Assembly (NCBI RefSeq): GCF_000740895.1
Contig: NC_025260.1
Location: 2,150,001 to 2,214,000, forward strand
DNA from: Theileria orientalis strain Shintoku
Taxonomy: Eukaryota > Apicomplexa > Aconoidasida > Piroplasmida > Theileriidae
Reading direction: 5' to 3'
DNA: 64,000 nt
Part shown: piece by piece, positions 31,594-41,201 of the stretch
Layout: every line of letters starts with the position of its first letter
Numbering within the stretch: the stretch's first letter is position 1
The notes under the pieces: model-generated
Told to the model about the DNA's origin: nothing
Databases searched by the model: none
Seen by the model: only the letters and a program-made list of their open reading frames with translations
Translations under genes and position numbers: made by a program

Positions 31594-34068
31594 ATGAGGC
31601 TCATGCTGATCTACCTGTGGATTTTCAAAATCCACACCAACGCGGTCAAGACACTAACGACCATTGACATAAGCAAGGATATTGAAGACGTAAAAATCGG
31701 ACGACACGACACCAACTTGAGCAACACAAAGGAGTACAACGTCACCATTAAGCCAGATCTGAAGATATCCAAGGTGGTCGACGGCGATATCCGCATTTGG
31801 CAGAACGCATATGGAGGCGAGAAGTGCACTTTCTGCCACGTGTGGAACTACAAAAAGAAGCCCGTGCTCGTGATGCTGTTCATTCAGCAGTTCAACGACT
31901 TCTACGTCATCATGAGATACAGGCTTTTTCACGGCACCTGGGTTCCCATCACCAAAACGCTCTACAACGAGATCTCAAAATCAATTGCCGACTTCACTGG
32001 CGACGAGTTCGACCTCGAGGTCGACATAAATCAGCGGTTCAACCCCGACATGCTCACGATCCACGTTTCTGCGTTCGACCAGTACACCAGCTACAAGCTG
32101 ACGCCTGCCGTGGGCTACCACATCGACAAGGTGAGGTTCGCCCAAACCATGCTTTGGCAGCGCACTGAGTACCAGGAGGAGGTACTCGAAATTGTGCTCC
32201 TGGTCAACGACGGCAGATTCGAGTACATGAGCATCATGTATGAGACTTACTACGAGACTGCCGACACCATCTACTTCAAATACGAGTCGAGGTGGGAGCG
32301 CACGTCCCGGGAGGACTTCTTCCACAAACCGGACCCGCCGAGGACCCTGAAACCACACGTTTTCTTCTCCGAGCGGCGGAACGAGGACTACAACAGGCCC
32401 GGCGAGGGCACCGAGTCCGCCTCCTCAGGACAACCTGATGACGCGGACGAAGTTCCTCCGGGCACTGCGCGATTCCGTGGCCTAACCAGCAGGCCGTTCT
32501 TCGGAAACACTCGGCAGTCTTCGGCAAGTGCAGCTGCGTCTGGATCCTCTGCCACCTTCCCGTCGAGTCCACAGGCCTCCTCGAGTCCCGGGCCTTCTGG
32601 GCTGCCAAGATCTGGCATTCAAACATACTATGCGCAGCCCTCAGACAGCAAAGATGCGCAGGACGCAACTCCCAAGCAGTTGAGCAGCGACCTCTTCAAA
32701 AAGCCGGAGCCTCCAAAGCAGAAACACCGCCTAGAGCTCAACCCTGCCGACTTAGTAAGGCCCTGGGAGCGAACTCACAAGGTCAGGCCGCCCCTGACCA
32801 CTGGCGGCAGCTTTAGCGGGAGCCGCAATTTTCACCACTCTGCGCACTCCAAGTTTTCTCCGAAAGGTTACGTTAGAGTATGGAAGGGCTTGGCTCCGGC
32901 CACCTTCTGCTATCCTTCGCAAGTAGCCCGTGACATGTCCAGGCCTCAGTCTAGGATCGACTCCCAGCCCTCAACTTCTAAAGACCAGCCTTCGAAATCC
33001 GGGGGCAGGCCTTCATCTTCCTCTGAAAAGCGCGAAAAAGACTCCAAGGATTCTCAGGGCTCCGGCAGTGAGAAATATGAGAATCCTGCTACCTCCTTCA
33101 GCTACAGGCAGACTCGTTCCCGGGGTTCGATCTACCGACCCATGCCCGTTTACCTGTGCGACCACAATGTTAACCAGCAGCCTCCCGAAGTTGCGACCAT
33201 CGAGCCCACTTCAGGGCGACAATCATCTCCAATTTCCGAACTCATAACCAGTGTGTACCCCGAGCTAAGTGGAGAAAATCCCGATCTAACCGACGTGCCC
33301 GAGAACTACATGAGCATTCTCGAGCGGTCCGAAAACCAGCTGGAGAGCGACCTTTCCAACTTCGAGGAGTACCTTGAAGAGTTCGAGGAGTACGAGTTCA
33401 CCAACAAGCGCCACAAGAGGAGGAAGGGCGACAGCAACTTCTTCCAGGAGAACGAAAAAATTAAAACTGACGTTCTGAACGGCGTGGCTCTTAACTTACA
33501 CGAAATTCATGACAGTCATCCCGACTACATCGTCGAGTGTCAGTCCTACTACGGCGTGCCTGTCTTCAAAATTACGCCAACTGGCAGTGTCCATTTCAAC
33601 AGCGTTTTGGCTGGCGACAAGATTGCCTGGACAAACCACAACTTCGGCACCTGCCACGTCGTAAAGGCTGTGGTCATGAACGGCCGCTACAGTGCCATTG
33701 AAATCCTCGTCAAGAGGATAAGCAACTTGAGCTACTTGCACTACAAGTATGAGAAGGGCTACTACACGAGCGTGCACACACCAACATACATGACCTTCGT
33801 GACAAAATATGCAGCAGAATTGTACGAAGAGTACAAAAAGAGGGCTGAAAATATTCAAGATAGGCTCGGAAACCGAGAAGAGCGAGAAAAAATGACCCAG
33901 GCTATCCTAAAGGAGCAAGAGGAGATATCAAAGGAGTGCTACAAGCAATACATGAGCGGCGAGACTACATTGTTGGAGTCTGGCGTCGAACCGTTCAGCT
34001 TAACTGCGAAAAGACGAATACGAGTTAGGAAGAGAAAAAAGCCATCAGACCCGCCAGCAAACTCTTAA
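31594..34068 (+). CDS. Secreted FAINT (DUF529)-like protein
   Basis: A single exon. The credible start is ATG at 31594, giving about 824 aa; the frame upstream uses TTG. The signal peptide is MRLMLIYLWIFKIHTNAVK. The N-terminal 240 residues look like two FAINT-type beta repeats (VDGDIRIWQNAYGGEKC...YVIMRYRLFHGTWVPI and the following unit). A long Ser/Pro/Gln-rich disordered centre covers residues about 245-560. A further FAINT-like copy occupies the C-terminal part (YYGVPVFKITPTGSVHFNS...GRYSAIEILVKRIS). The tail is very basic (AKRRIRVRKRKKP), resembling a nuclear-localisation signal. In Theileria, FAINT proteins are secreted into the host cell, and some with NLS-like tails enter the host nucleus. 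No transmembrane anchor is seen. Confidence 0.85.
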   Translation: MRLMLIYLWIFKIHTNAVKTLTTIDISKDIEDVKIGRHDTNLSNTKEYNVTIKPDLKISKVVDGDIRIWQNAYGGEKCTFCHVWNYKKKPVLVMLFIQQFNDFYVIMRYRLFHGTWVPITKTLYNEISKSIADFTGDEFDLEVDINQRFNPDMLTIHVSAFDQYTSYKLTPAVGYHIDKVRFAQTMLWQRTEYQEEVLEIVLLVNDGRFEYMSIMYETYYETADTIYFKYESRWERTSREDFFHKPDPPRTLKPHVFFSERRNEDYNRPGEGTESASSGQPDDADEVPPGTARFRGLTSRPFFGNTRQSSASAAASGSSATFPSSPQASSSPGPSGLPRSGIQTYYAQPSDSKDAQDATPKQLSSDLFKKPEPPKQKHRLELNPADLVRPWERTHKVRPPLTTGGSFSGSRNFHHSAHSKFSPKGYVRVWKGLAPATFCYPSQVARDMSRPQSRIDSQPSTSKDQPSKSGGRPSSSSEKREKDSKDSQGSGSEKYENPATSFSYRQTRSRGSIYRPMPVYLCDHNVNQQPPEVATIEPTSGRQSSPISELITSVYPELSGENPDLTDVPENYMSILERSENQLESDLSNFEEYLEEFEEYEFTNKRHKRRKGDSNFFQENEKIKTDVLNGVALNLHEIHDSHPDYIVECQSYYGVPVFKITPTGSVHFNSVLAGDKIAWTNHNFGTCHVVKAVVMNGRYSAIEILVKRISNLSYLHYKYEKGYYTSVHTPTYMTFVTKYAAELYEEYKKRAENIQDRLGNREEREKMTQAILKEQEEISKECYKQYMSGETTLLESGVEPFSLTAKRRIRVRKRKKPSDPPANS

Positions 34069-34464
34069 AACACTAATAAGGTTTAAATGGCAATCAGGGA
34101 ATGTAATTATATGATTCCCGGGAATCAAAGTAGTTTAAAATGCTAAGACAAGTATTTAGAACTCGAAAACGGAGAGTCGGATGCAATTGTAAAATAGATA
34201 ACGAGAGCAACAGTCTGAAGAGTTGAGATTCCTGGGGGATCGGAAATAATTATATATCCCAAACCATAACACACATTTGAAATGTGTAATTGTAATGTAG
34301 TTTATTCTAGACATACACGTTAGTGGTCAGTATATGGGCAAATTACATATCGATTCAGCATCAAATGGCACCTTGGAATAGCGTGCTAGCACCTCGATGC
34401 TTCAAGACTGAACAACAACATTCATAACTAAAATATAAAATTACACATTCCTAACTAAGGGAAG
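34069..34464. other. Intergenic region with a 16-bp palindrome
   Basis: No gene seen. It contains TGATTCCCGGGAATCA at 34112-34127 and a related imperfect sequence near 34226-34240, then TTACACATTC just upstream of the next start. Confidence 0.75.
34112..34127. promoter_or_regulatory. Perfect 16-bp palindrome TGATTCCCGGGAATCA
   Basis: An exact inverted repeat 44 nt after the FAINT-like gene's stop and about 340 nt upstream of the next start. It could be a dimeric factor site or part of a 3'-end hairpin. Role unproven. Confidence 0.4.
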
Positions 34465-35970
34465 ATGTTAAACAAGTGTGTAAAACTAATTTTAATATTG
34501 GCCCTGGTTGTGGCAGTGGCCTTCGGTGTTTCCTTTCTGCCTTTCAGCCTCTCAGATAAGTTCAAGCAAGTAGCAGAAAAAGTCACTTCTCACATCAAAG
34601 GTCTCGCCGGTCTTAACAAAAACGGCGGAGCAAAACTTAATTTGGACTTCGCTAAACGCGACAACTACAAACTTGGGGAATTCAATGTTGTGTTTGAAAA
34701 GGTCAACAACGTGCCCAAGGAAGGATTCCACAAGTTTGTACACAAGGGCGAGAATGACGCAGTTCTCGACGTAGAAAAATTTTTCAACGGAGAAACTGAA
34801 CTTGAGGGCTTAGAAGGTGGTTTGTTTGACTACGCTGCAGCCTACTTCAAGGGCGACACACCGCACCTTCTTTTGGTCGAGCTTGGTTTGCACGAGGAAG
34901 AAAAGGATGCAAATGCTGATAAAGCTGGTGAAAAGAATGAGGGAGAAGCCAAAGAGGGCGAGAATAAGGAGAACGCAGCCCCCGCGAAGCCAGCAGAGGC
35001 CAAGCCACTGCCTTTGTACTTTGCTCCAGGAGAAAATAACAAGTGGGTCAAACTTCCAGAGGGCGCCAACCTTGGCGAGAAGGTTGAGGAAGTCTTCAAC
35101 GCTTTAGCTGCAGCTGCATCCGCCTCTCCAGCTCCAGCAGCCCCTGGTAACGGAACACCCGAAGGTGGCAATGCCGGAGGCGCAGGAGGAGCTCAACCAG
35201 CTGGCGGCGCTACAGGCGCTGGTGCCGGTGCTGGTGCTCCCGCAGGACAAGGTGAAGGGGCCCCTCCTGCCGGTGGACAAGGTGGCAATGCCGGAGGCGC
35301 AGGAGGAGCTCAACCAGCTGGCGGCGCTACAGGCGCTGGTGCCGGTGCTGGTGCTCCCGCAGGACAAGGTGAAGGGGCCCCTCCTGCCGGTGGACAAGGT
35401 GGCAATGGCCAAGCTGCAGCAGGAACCGGTCCTGCAGCCACTCCCGCAGCTGCCAAACCAGGTGCCCCTGAGGGCGGTGCTCTTCCAAATGGAGGTGGAG
35501 CAGCAGCTGCACCTGGAGGACCAAATGGCACAGCTCCAGCTGAAAACGGACCAAAGGGCACAACTCCAGGCGGAAACAATGGAGCAACCCCAGGTGCCGC
35601 TGGAGCTGTAGGATCTAATGGAGAGGCAGGCCCAGCTGGACCAAGCGGACCTGCTGGAGGCGCAGGCGGAAACACGGGATCATCAGGCACTGATGCCTCT
35701 GCTGGACAAGGTCTTAGAGGAGCCGACGGATCCTCCACACAGGGCACAACCCAGAACAATCCACAATCTGGTGGTAATAGCAATGGAAATAACCAAGGTG
35801 GTGGTTCGAATGGTGCTACTAACGGTGGCGGAGCTGGACAAGCAGGAACTAATGGAGGGTCATCGAACGGTGGAGGCTCTAATGGTGGCGGATCATCTAA
35901 CGGTGGTGGGTCATCAGGATCATCGACATCAGCAACAACCAACACTGGCTCAGGTAGTTCCTCCTCATAA
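34465..35970 (+). CDS. Secreted Gly/Ala/Pro-rich (collagen-like) protein
   Basis: A single exon of 501 aa. Signal peptide MLNKCVKLILILALVVAVAFG is followed by a Lys-rich region (residues 25-140), an acidic Glu/Ala stretch (EEEKDANADKAGEKNEGEAK) and a small globular piece (LYFAPGENNKWVKLPEGANL). From residue about 215 the protein is low complexity: Gly/Ala/Pro/Gln repeats that include a perfect 39-aa tandem duplication, then Gly/Ser/Asn/Thr to the end. There is no C-terminal hydrophobic tail, so no GPI anchor. Composition suggests an abundant surface-associated or secreted antigen. The Pro/Gly-rich style recalls other variable Theileria surface antigens, but no family can be named. Long frames on the complementary strand are artefacts of the repeat. 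Confidence 0.85.
   Translation: MLNKCVKLILILALVVAVAFGVSFLPFSLSDKFKQVAEKVTSHIKGLAGLNKNGGAKLNLDFAKRDNYKLGEFNVVFEKVNNVPKEGFHKFVHKGENDAVLDVEKFFNGETELEGLEGGLFDYAAAYFKGDTPHLLLVELGLHEEEKDANADKAGEKNEGEAKEGENKENAAPAKPAEAKPLPLYFAPGENNKWVKLPEGANLGEKVEEVFNALAAAASASPAPAAPGNGTPEGGNAGGAGGAQPAGGATGAGAGAGAPAGQGEGAPPAGGQGGNAGGAGGAQPAGGATGAGAGAGAPAGQGEGAPPAGGQGGNGQAAAGTGPAATPAAAKPGAPEGGALPNGGGAAAAPGGPNGTAPAENGPKGTTPGGNNGATPGAAGAVGSNGEAGPAGPSGPAGGAGGNTGSSGTDASAGQGLRGADGSSTQGTTQNNPQSGGNSNGNNQGGGSNGATNGGGAGQAGTNGGSSNGGGSNGGGSSNGGGSSGSSTSATTNTGSGSSSS
35164..35397 (+). repeat. Perfect tandem duplication, 2 x 117 bp
   Basis: Units 35164-35280 and 35281-35397 are identical by eye over all 117 bases; a third copy begins at 35398 (GGTGGCAATG) and diverges. 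Each unit encodes 39 residues (GGNAGGAGGAQPAGG...GAPPAGGQ). Perfect identity implies recent duplication. Confidence 0.95.
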
Positions 35971-36342
35971 CTCATTTTTATCGATAGGCTAAAACACTAA
36001 GGTTCCCGAGACCCCAAAACCAGCAGCTCCAGAACCCAGCAATACACATCCGGATCTGGACCCTAAACCAAAGCCTTTAACCCTCAGCTCGCGTTGAGAT
36101 TTTAATCACTGATGAGTGTAAAATATGTTTATTGATGGTACTTCACCTGATTTTAATTAGGATTTTAACCTAACGCAGCTGTCATAACCCGGTTTTAATG
36201 CAGATCGCACGAACTTTATTAATGTAGTGAAAAGTATACGTACCTATATTTGTGGTTGATTAGCTTCCCTAATGTCTAATTTTTAATTAGTTTATAGAAA
36301 CCAGGAAGGAATAAAATAAACTAAAATCTATTAAAATTTGAA
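35971..36342. other. Intergenic region between convergent genes
   Basis: No gene seen. The first 120 nt remain Pro-codon-rich in one frame (CCCAAAACC, CCAGAACCC), possibly a decayed extension of the Gly/Ala/Pro gene beyond its stop; the rest is AT-rich. Confidence 0.65.
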
Positions 36343-37401
36343 TTAAATTTTGGACAGGGCGTTTATGAATAAAACGGCTTGTGCCCAGCCAGCGTCATTG
36401 CCTGCACTATTGTGTGTAAAAATAAGAAGAAACTTACAAGTCCTTAAAGGCTTGAGATATCTTATTGTAGTCTGAATCCGTGAGGGACTTTCCAGATTTG
36501 ACGCCAAAGTGTCTGATCAATTTCATTAAACTGGTAAGTAAACTAACGATTCAGCTATCTTTTTAATGTGGACGTCTACTGGAACAGATTCTCTCTTCCC
36601 TAGGCCAAACAAAAGAACACAGTCTGCGACTTTTCTGCCAACTCCCCTATAATCAAATTAATCTCATATAACACTTACGGGAGCTTCGTAAGAGCATCTC
36701 TGCAAAAATCGTAGTCTTCGAACCTAAGATCGTACAACCATTTCACGCCTCTTGATTTTAAAATGTGTATCGTTTTAAAAATGAAATCAGACCGGTACCC
36801 AAACCCAAGCTCCTTCAAAAATTCGGGCGTCACTTTACACAGCTGGTCTAGTGACGGGAAGGTATAAAAATCAACAGACTTGCCATTCAAGTCCGCCTTA
36901 AGTAAAAAGGTACCAAAGTTGGTCCTCAAGTCGTTTACCATCTTTGTTATGCGGCCGATGTTGTTGTTCGTGGAGCAAAGAAACGATATGAGAGATTCAA
37001 GAGGATCTTGCTGGAGTATCCGTACTCCCTGGTTGTTGTTAAATATGTTATGCACGGACTTTGGTGCCTTAGAATAGTCAATGGTGTACTCGTGATTGAG
37101 GTCAAAATACTGCCAGATACGGTCCTTAGAGCAACTTCCGTATATAGTCCTAACAGAAACATGATCAGCGGAGCAATTACCTATAAAACGTCGTTTCGTC
37201 GCCCTGTTTTATTTCGTAGACGCTGGAGTCCAAAACACCAGCCCAGTGCTTATCTCCTACACTTTTCCACCCAAAGGACTGGCCTGAATCAAAATTTGAG
37301 GGCTAGAGCGTACCTGTGGTCATCAAAAGCTCAGGCCTTAGGACGTCATGAGGCACACATAAATCAAACCAGGTGGAATCCGAGTCAATATCTGCACACA
37401 T
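36343..37401 (-). CDS. OGG1: 8-oxoguanine DNA glycosylase
   Basis: Multiple short exons on the minus strand. Start ATG at 37401 ([14 protein letters not shown]), then [16 protein letters not shown], the [20 protein letters not shown] and [15 protein letters not shown] helices, and [10 protein letters not shown]...[10 protein letters not shown]. The helix-hairpin-helix reads [17 protein letters not shown], with the catalytic Lys after GVGR, followed by VPVDVH with the catalytic Asp. The last exon gives [16 protein letters not shown] and ends at 36343. These are the hallmarks of OGG1, which removes 8-oxoguanine opposite C and nicks by beta-elimination. The QSFGW and PVDVH blocks confirm the frame across at least four introns. 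No organelle leader is visible. Confidence 0.92.
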
Positions 37402-37467
37402 CTGACTAACGAGTAAAAAATAACAAATTAAATCTAACTCTGCATTCAATTTTATATTTTTAAATAC

Positions 37468-38286
37468 TCAGTGCCGTTTCAGTGCCTTGAAGTCAATCGG
37501 ATAAATGTTCGAAAGCCTGGTTTGTATGGCCAAGTATTTAGACCTGTAAAAGCCATACAGCTTACAGGAAAAGCTTTTGTACTGTCTTTTGCCCTCCACG
37601 TACCAGGATGCAATCCAAGATCTCTTATCCCAATATACGCCTGCCACATCAGATCTGTAATGTGCCTCCTTCATGTTGGTATCAGGCTTAATCATAAAGG
37701 GCATATCGAGCAAGAAATCGTATTCGGCTGTGTTTTTTTCCACCTCCATGTCGTACAAACTTGAGCTAACTCTGAATATGCAAATCCTTTCTCCTACGTT
37801 CAGTCTTTTCAGAATCTCTGATTCCATTTGATACGTTCTGTGGAAATCTATGCTGTTCATGTCCTTTCTTGATCTCCCTCTAATTGTTAATTTATACGGC
37901 CTATCTCTGTTCATTTGTGGATACTCTGTTCTCCTGATGACACCCGGCTCCTCCATTTTTTGTCCGATCAGGCCTGTGCCGTAGCTATACACCAACTGTG
38001 GGTTGTTCTTGTTTTTCAGATCATTGATTATGCTTCGTAAATGCTCCCTCACTGATTCCTCATACTCTGTGTTGTAGCCCTCATCGATACTCGACGTATT
38101 CGATGTAACTGCGCTATCATCGTTGTGAATCCTCATATAAGAGCACAGCCCGTTCAAATTATACTCAGATGGAAAATTGTGATCTAATTTTGAACATGTG
38201 TTATCTATACTCTTGCACAGTGTCACGATTGCATCTATCCATGATAGGCACTCCTCGAAACTGGACAATTCCTTAAGTTCATCCAT
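37468..38286 (-). CDS. ApiAP2 transcription factor, single AP2 domain
   Basis: A single exon of 272 aa. The last 55 residues carry an AP2 domain: SDVAGVYWDKRSWIASWYVE, then GKRQYKSFSCKLYGFYRSKY and LAIQTRLSN, with the conserved W in the third strand and a C-terminal helix. The preceding 200 residues have two Cys, acidic patches and a motif RPYKLTIRGRSRKDMNSI typical of linkers next to ApiAP2 domains; no AT-hook. Apicomplexan AP2 proteins are sequence-specific regulators of stage transitions. The start is the first ATG after in-frame stops. The 5' flank (38287-38571) is shared with the divergent ClpS gene. Confidence 0.9.
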   Translation of the reverse strand: MDELKELSSFEECLSWIDAIVTLCKSIDNTCSKLDHNFPSEYNLNGLCSYMRIHNDDSAVTSNTSSIDEGYNTEYEESVREHLRSIINDLKNKNNPQLVYSYGTGLIGQKMEEPGVIRRTEYPQMNRDRPYKLTIRGRSRKDMNSIDFHRTYQMESEILKRLNVGERICIFRVSSSLYDMEVEKNTAEYDFLLDMPFMIKPDTNMKEAHYRSDVAGVYWDKRSWIASWYVEGKRQYKSFSCKLYGFYRSKYLAIQTRLSNIYPIDFKALKRH

Positions 38287-38571
38287 TAAAATCAGTTAAA
38301 ATATAAAAGCAAAATACTCCTAATCCCATTATATTAATTGTGATACACATCTCATTTTACACATCTAGATTTAAAACATTCCTGGTGCTGTGTGGATTCT
38401 ATATACTTGCAGTTGTTAAATTTATTTTTGTAGGTATTTACTCAATTTTACGATACCTTAATGATGCGCCAGTATCAAATAAATATTAGTTTTACAATTT
38501 TGTATATTTTTAAATCAAAGGTTTAAAAATAGTAATTATTGGCTACCTTCTCTATAGAATTTAGAAATAAC

Positions 38572-39346
38572 ATGCAATTTGGGGCCAAAAAACTATTTTT
38601 TATCTATGCATTTGTTTTATCCAGAATTGTTCGAACTATATTGTCCTTAGAGTTACACAATTACACATTTATCGCTCATTATCGCTCACCGATACATAAA
38701 TTCGCTTTAAACCTAGAGGTCAGCTGCCAGATCAATAAAACTTTGATTAGTCTGAACTAATGCCACGGCCATCGCGTAAGGTTCAACGCGAAACATCGCT
38801 ATCTAAAAAGAAGGTCCACGAACGGATAAGGTAACGCCTGCGTGTGTAAAACAATAACCTGTAGACAAACCCTTAAAGGTAGGAAGACTAAGACCAAAGA
38901 ACAGGAGAAGGAGGAACGGCAAAACGAGGTGGAAAGCTGGCGAGTCATATTGTACAACGACGACATACACAGGTACGCACACACGACTAACATACACAAC
39001 AGTTTCTCATACGTTACGGAGTCACTGGCCAACTGCGTGCCGCAACTGACAATAGCAAAGGCACACCTGCTGACTTTGCAGGCCCACAAGACGGGACAAG
39101 CCGAAATACTGAGGACCTGGAAGGACAAGGCTGAGCAGTACTGCCGAGGTGAGATATCGACTAGAGATACCCCTTACTAAAATAAGCAGATAGGTAGTTA
39201 CAAGGTGCCACAAAAGCTAGACGACGTGAAAATAATAAAACGTAAAGCGAAATAAAATAAAAAATAATAATGTTACAGCTCTCCAGAAGTACGGGTTGAC
39301 AGTTTGTACAATAAACGAGGATTACAGAAAGCCTACAGGACCTTAG
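38572..39346 (+). CDS. clpS: ClpS adaptor / N-recognin, apicoplast-type leader
   Basis: Five exons (38572-38718, 38751-38830, 38865-38972, 39003-39148, 39279-39346) encode 182 aa. The start [20 protein letters not shown] forms a signal peptide; a basic, Ser/Asn-rich transit-like region follows ([31 protein letters not shown]). The ClpS core is [40 protein letters not shown] and [19 protein letters not shown]. ClpS binds N-degron substrates and hands them to Clp AAA+ chaperones; plastid ClpS works with ClpC, so an apicoplast role is inferred. The GTCAGC donor at 38719 is weak. Its 3' end overlaps the opposite-strand peptidase gene by 14 nt. Confidence 0.9.
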
Positions 39347-39866
39347 CCCCGTCCTCCCGGGAAAGGACCAGGAACACCCTGCCCTGGAACAAACCAGAAG
39401 ACACAGCTCCGTAGTGGCGACTATCCAGTGAATTTTCTAAAAACATACACGCATACATACTACGTATACTTACGGTTGTTGTCACCCTGGATCCAAAAGT
39501 GGCCGGGAGGAATCATGGTGTTGCTCACCATCTCCCCGGGGACTCCGACGATCCGTTTGCATATGCGCTTGTTGGGGTTCAGCGGAGAGATGCTGATCAC
39601 AACATCGTCCTTGCGATACAGAGGCTTGTCCCGCCTCAGCTTTGAGAGGAGATACGGAGGCGAATAGAAAACGAGAGCTCCCGAGGAGCTAATCTCAGGA
39701 CTCATGCTGGGCCCCTTGGTCTGAAGGTTGCGATTAAGCAGGGAATAGGTGTAGAAATTACCAGAGTGGCGTCCACAACATAGTTCGTAACAATGTGAAC
39801 GCCTGCCACGGTATAAGCGACTGACTTCACAAGGGATCCGAGCCTTTTGATTCGGTTTAAGGCCAT
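39333..39866 (-). CDS. Mitochondrial inner-membrane peptidase (S26, IMP-type)
   Basis: Three exons (39866-39762, 39720-39474, 39436-39333) encode 151 aa. The N-terminal helix is SVAYTVAGVHIVTNYVV. Catalytic Ser lies in GPSMSPEI; the catalytic Lys in ICKRIVGVPGEM; then PPGHFWIQGDNNQNSLDSRH and YGAVSSGLFQGRVF, the conserved S26A box order with a single membrane segment. Such peptidases process proteins sorted to the intermembrane space. IMP1 and IMP2 cannot be told apart here. The coding end (TAG complement at 39333-39335) lies inside the last exon of the ClpS gene on the other strand. Confidence 0.9.
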
Positions 39867-40034
39867 CGTATCAAATTAGCGTTTATATTCATGACACTGT
39901 AATGTACATAAACAGGTGTACGAAAATCACCAAATACATATAAATTAAATAAACTAAAATCAATAATAAATAGTGATGATTTATATTGGGACTAAAGTAA
40001 GATAAGTTACTTTTTATTATAAATAACGGCCACA

Positions 40035-40837
40035 ATGTCCAAAAATAAGATTGTAAATAATAACGATTATGTATTAAACGCAAATGAACACGATTCTTTT
40101 GTAAATGTTTCCGATGTTCAGGTAGAAAAGCCGAGTTCGGACGTAAGAATCCTTCCACTCCGTTCACAACATCATTTTTTAGGCAATCACGGGATTTACA
40201 TGTAAAATAGTCAAAAGTTTAAAAAACTCACTTAATTGCTGTGTCAATACTGAAAAGCTTGCAAACGAGTCTATTTTGAATCTGTGTGCTCAGAACGGTG
40301 TGTTCTGCCATCCAATTTAATGTCTGTAGAGCAGCTGAATCGCATAAAAAGGGACTTAAACGAATCCCACGATAAAGTCACGATCACCGAGAAGCTGGTT
40401 GACAGATACGTTAGCGCCATTGGCTGGATTTCATCCACCATGAAGTGGAACAACTCTGTAAAGCTGGATATTAAGGACTCCGAGGCCAGCTTCAACGAGC
40501 TCGGACGTTCAGTTACGACCTCTTGTGGTTGCACAACCAGCGAAGGCTGTTGCAAGAGCAATAGCTCCCTGAATCGTATTTTTACTTAGTTCACACTCAT
40601 GTTTTCAGAACCAGTCAGGGACCTTTTTAACCACACCACTCAGGGCCTGAGTTCTTTCCTCGCCAGCGTAAGCTACTAGTTTATTCATTACGCGTCCAGA
40701 TGAAAAATAACCGCGTGAAGACCGATTTAATTTCCAATATGATAGTTCATCAGAACACTGAGCTCGACAAAATAAACTCATCGGCACTCTCACTAAGGGA
40801 CCGTGTGTCCACTATCAACAAGACACTAAAGGAATGA
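40035..40837 (+). CDS. Candidate Qbc SNARE (SNAP-25/Sec9-like)
   Basis: Five exons (40035-40142, 40183-40297, 40330-40575, 40609-40667, 40700-40837) encode 221 aa. There are two heptad-repeat segments separated by a Cys-rich linker. The first, ANESILNLCAQNEQLNRIKR and onward, carries a central Gln. The linker has SCGCTTSEGCC, a pattern suited to palmitoylation. The second, ISNMIVHQNTELDKINSSAL and following, has QN at the expected zero-layer region and ends shortly after. There is no transmembrane helix. Two SNARE motifs, a cysteine linker and no anchor is the SNAP-25/SNAP-33 architecture. It would act in plasma-membrane or secretory-organelle fusion. The call is by pattern, not by search. 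Confidence 0.6.
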
Positions 40838-41201
40838 GCGAGAAACACCGTTTAATATTGTAATATTTATCCATATATAGTATTACTAATATGTATTTTA
40901 TTTGTATATACATATATTTATGCACACATACTTATGTGTGTACCTATACATACGTATTTATTATACACATACACAAGTATACAATGGTGCACACGTACAA
41001 AAGTATACACATACAAAGTACACCTGTGCATAAGCACAAATACAACTAATAACACGTACATAAATTTTAATTACGATTACCAGAGGCCTGGAAGTTTAAG
41101 AAAATGAGACGATTAAAAATACATGCCCCGCAGATTATGCAAGGCTATTTAAAAACATTGAATTTCGCAACATTTGAAATATTATACAGCTGGAAGTGAG
41201 T
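40838..41201. other. Intergenic TA/CA-alternating region
   Basis: No gene seen. 40860-41050 is alternating purine-pyrimidine simple sequence (TATACACATAC, TGTGTGTACCTATACATACG) between convergent genes. Confidence 0.75.

Noticed and set aside
35310..35975. 221-aa Pro-rich frame on the minus strand
   Set aside because: Mirror image of the Gly/Ala/Pro repeat gene; no start context and no independent signal.
40860..41060. Possible centromere or origin in the TA/CA tract
   Set aside because: Too short and only simple sequence; nothing supports a special role.
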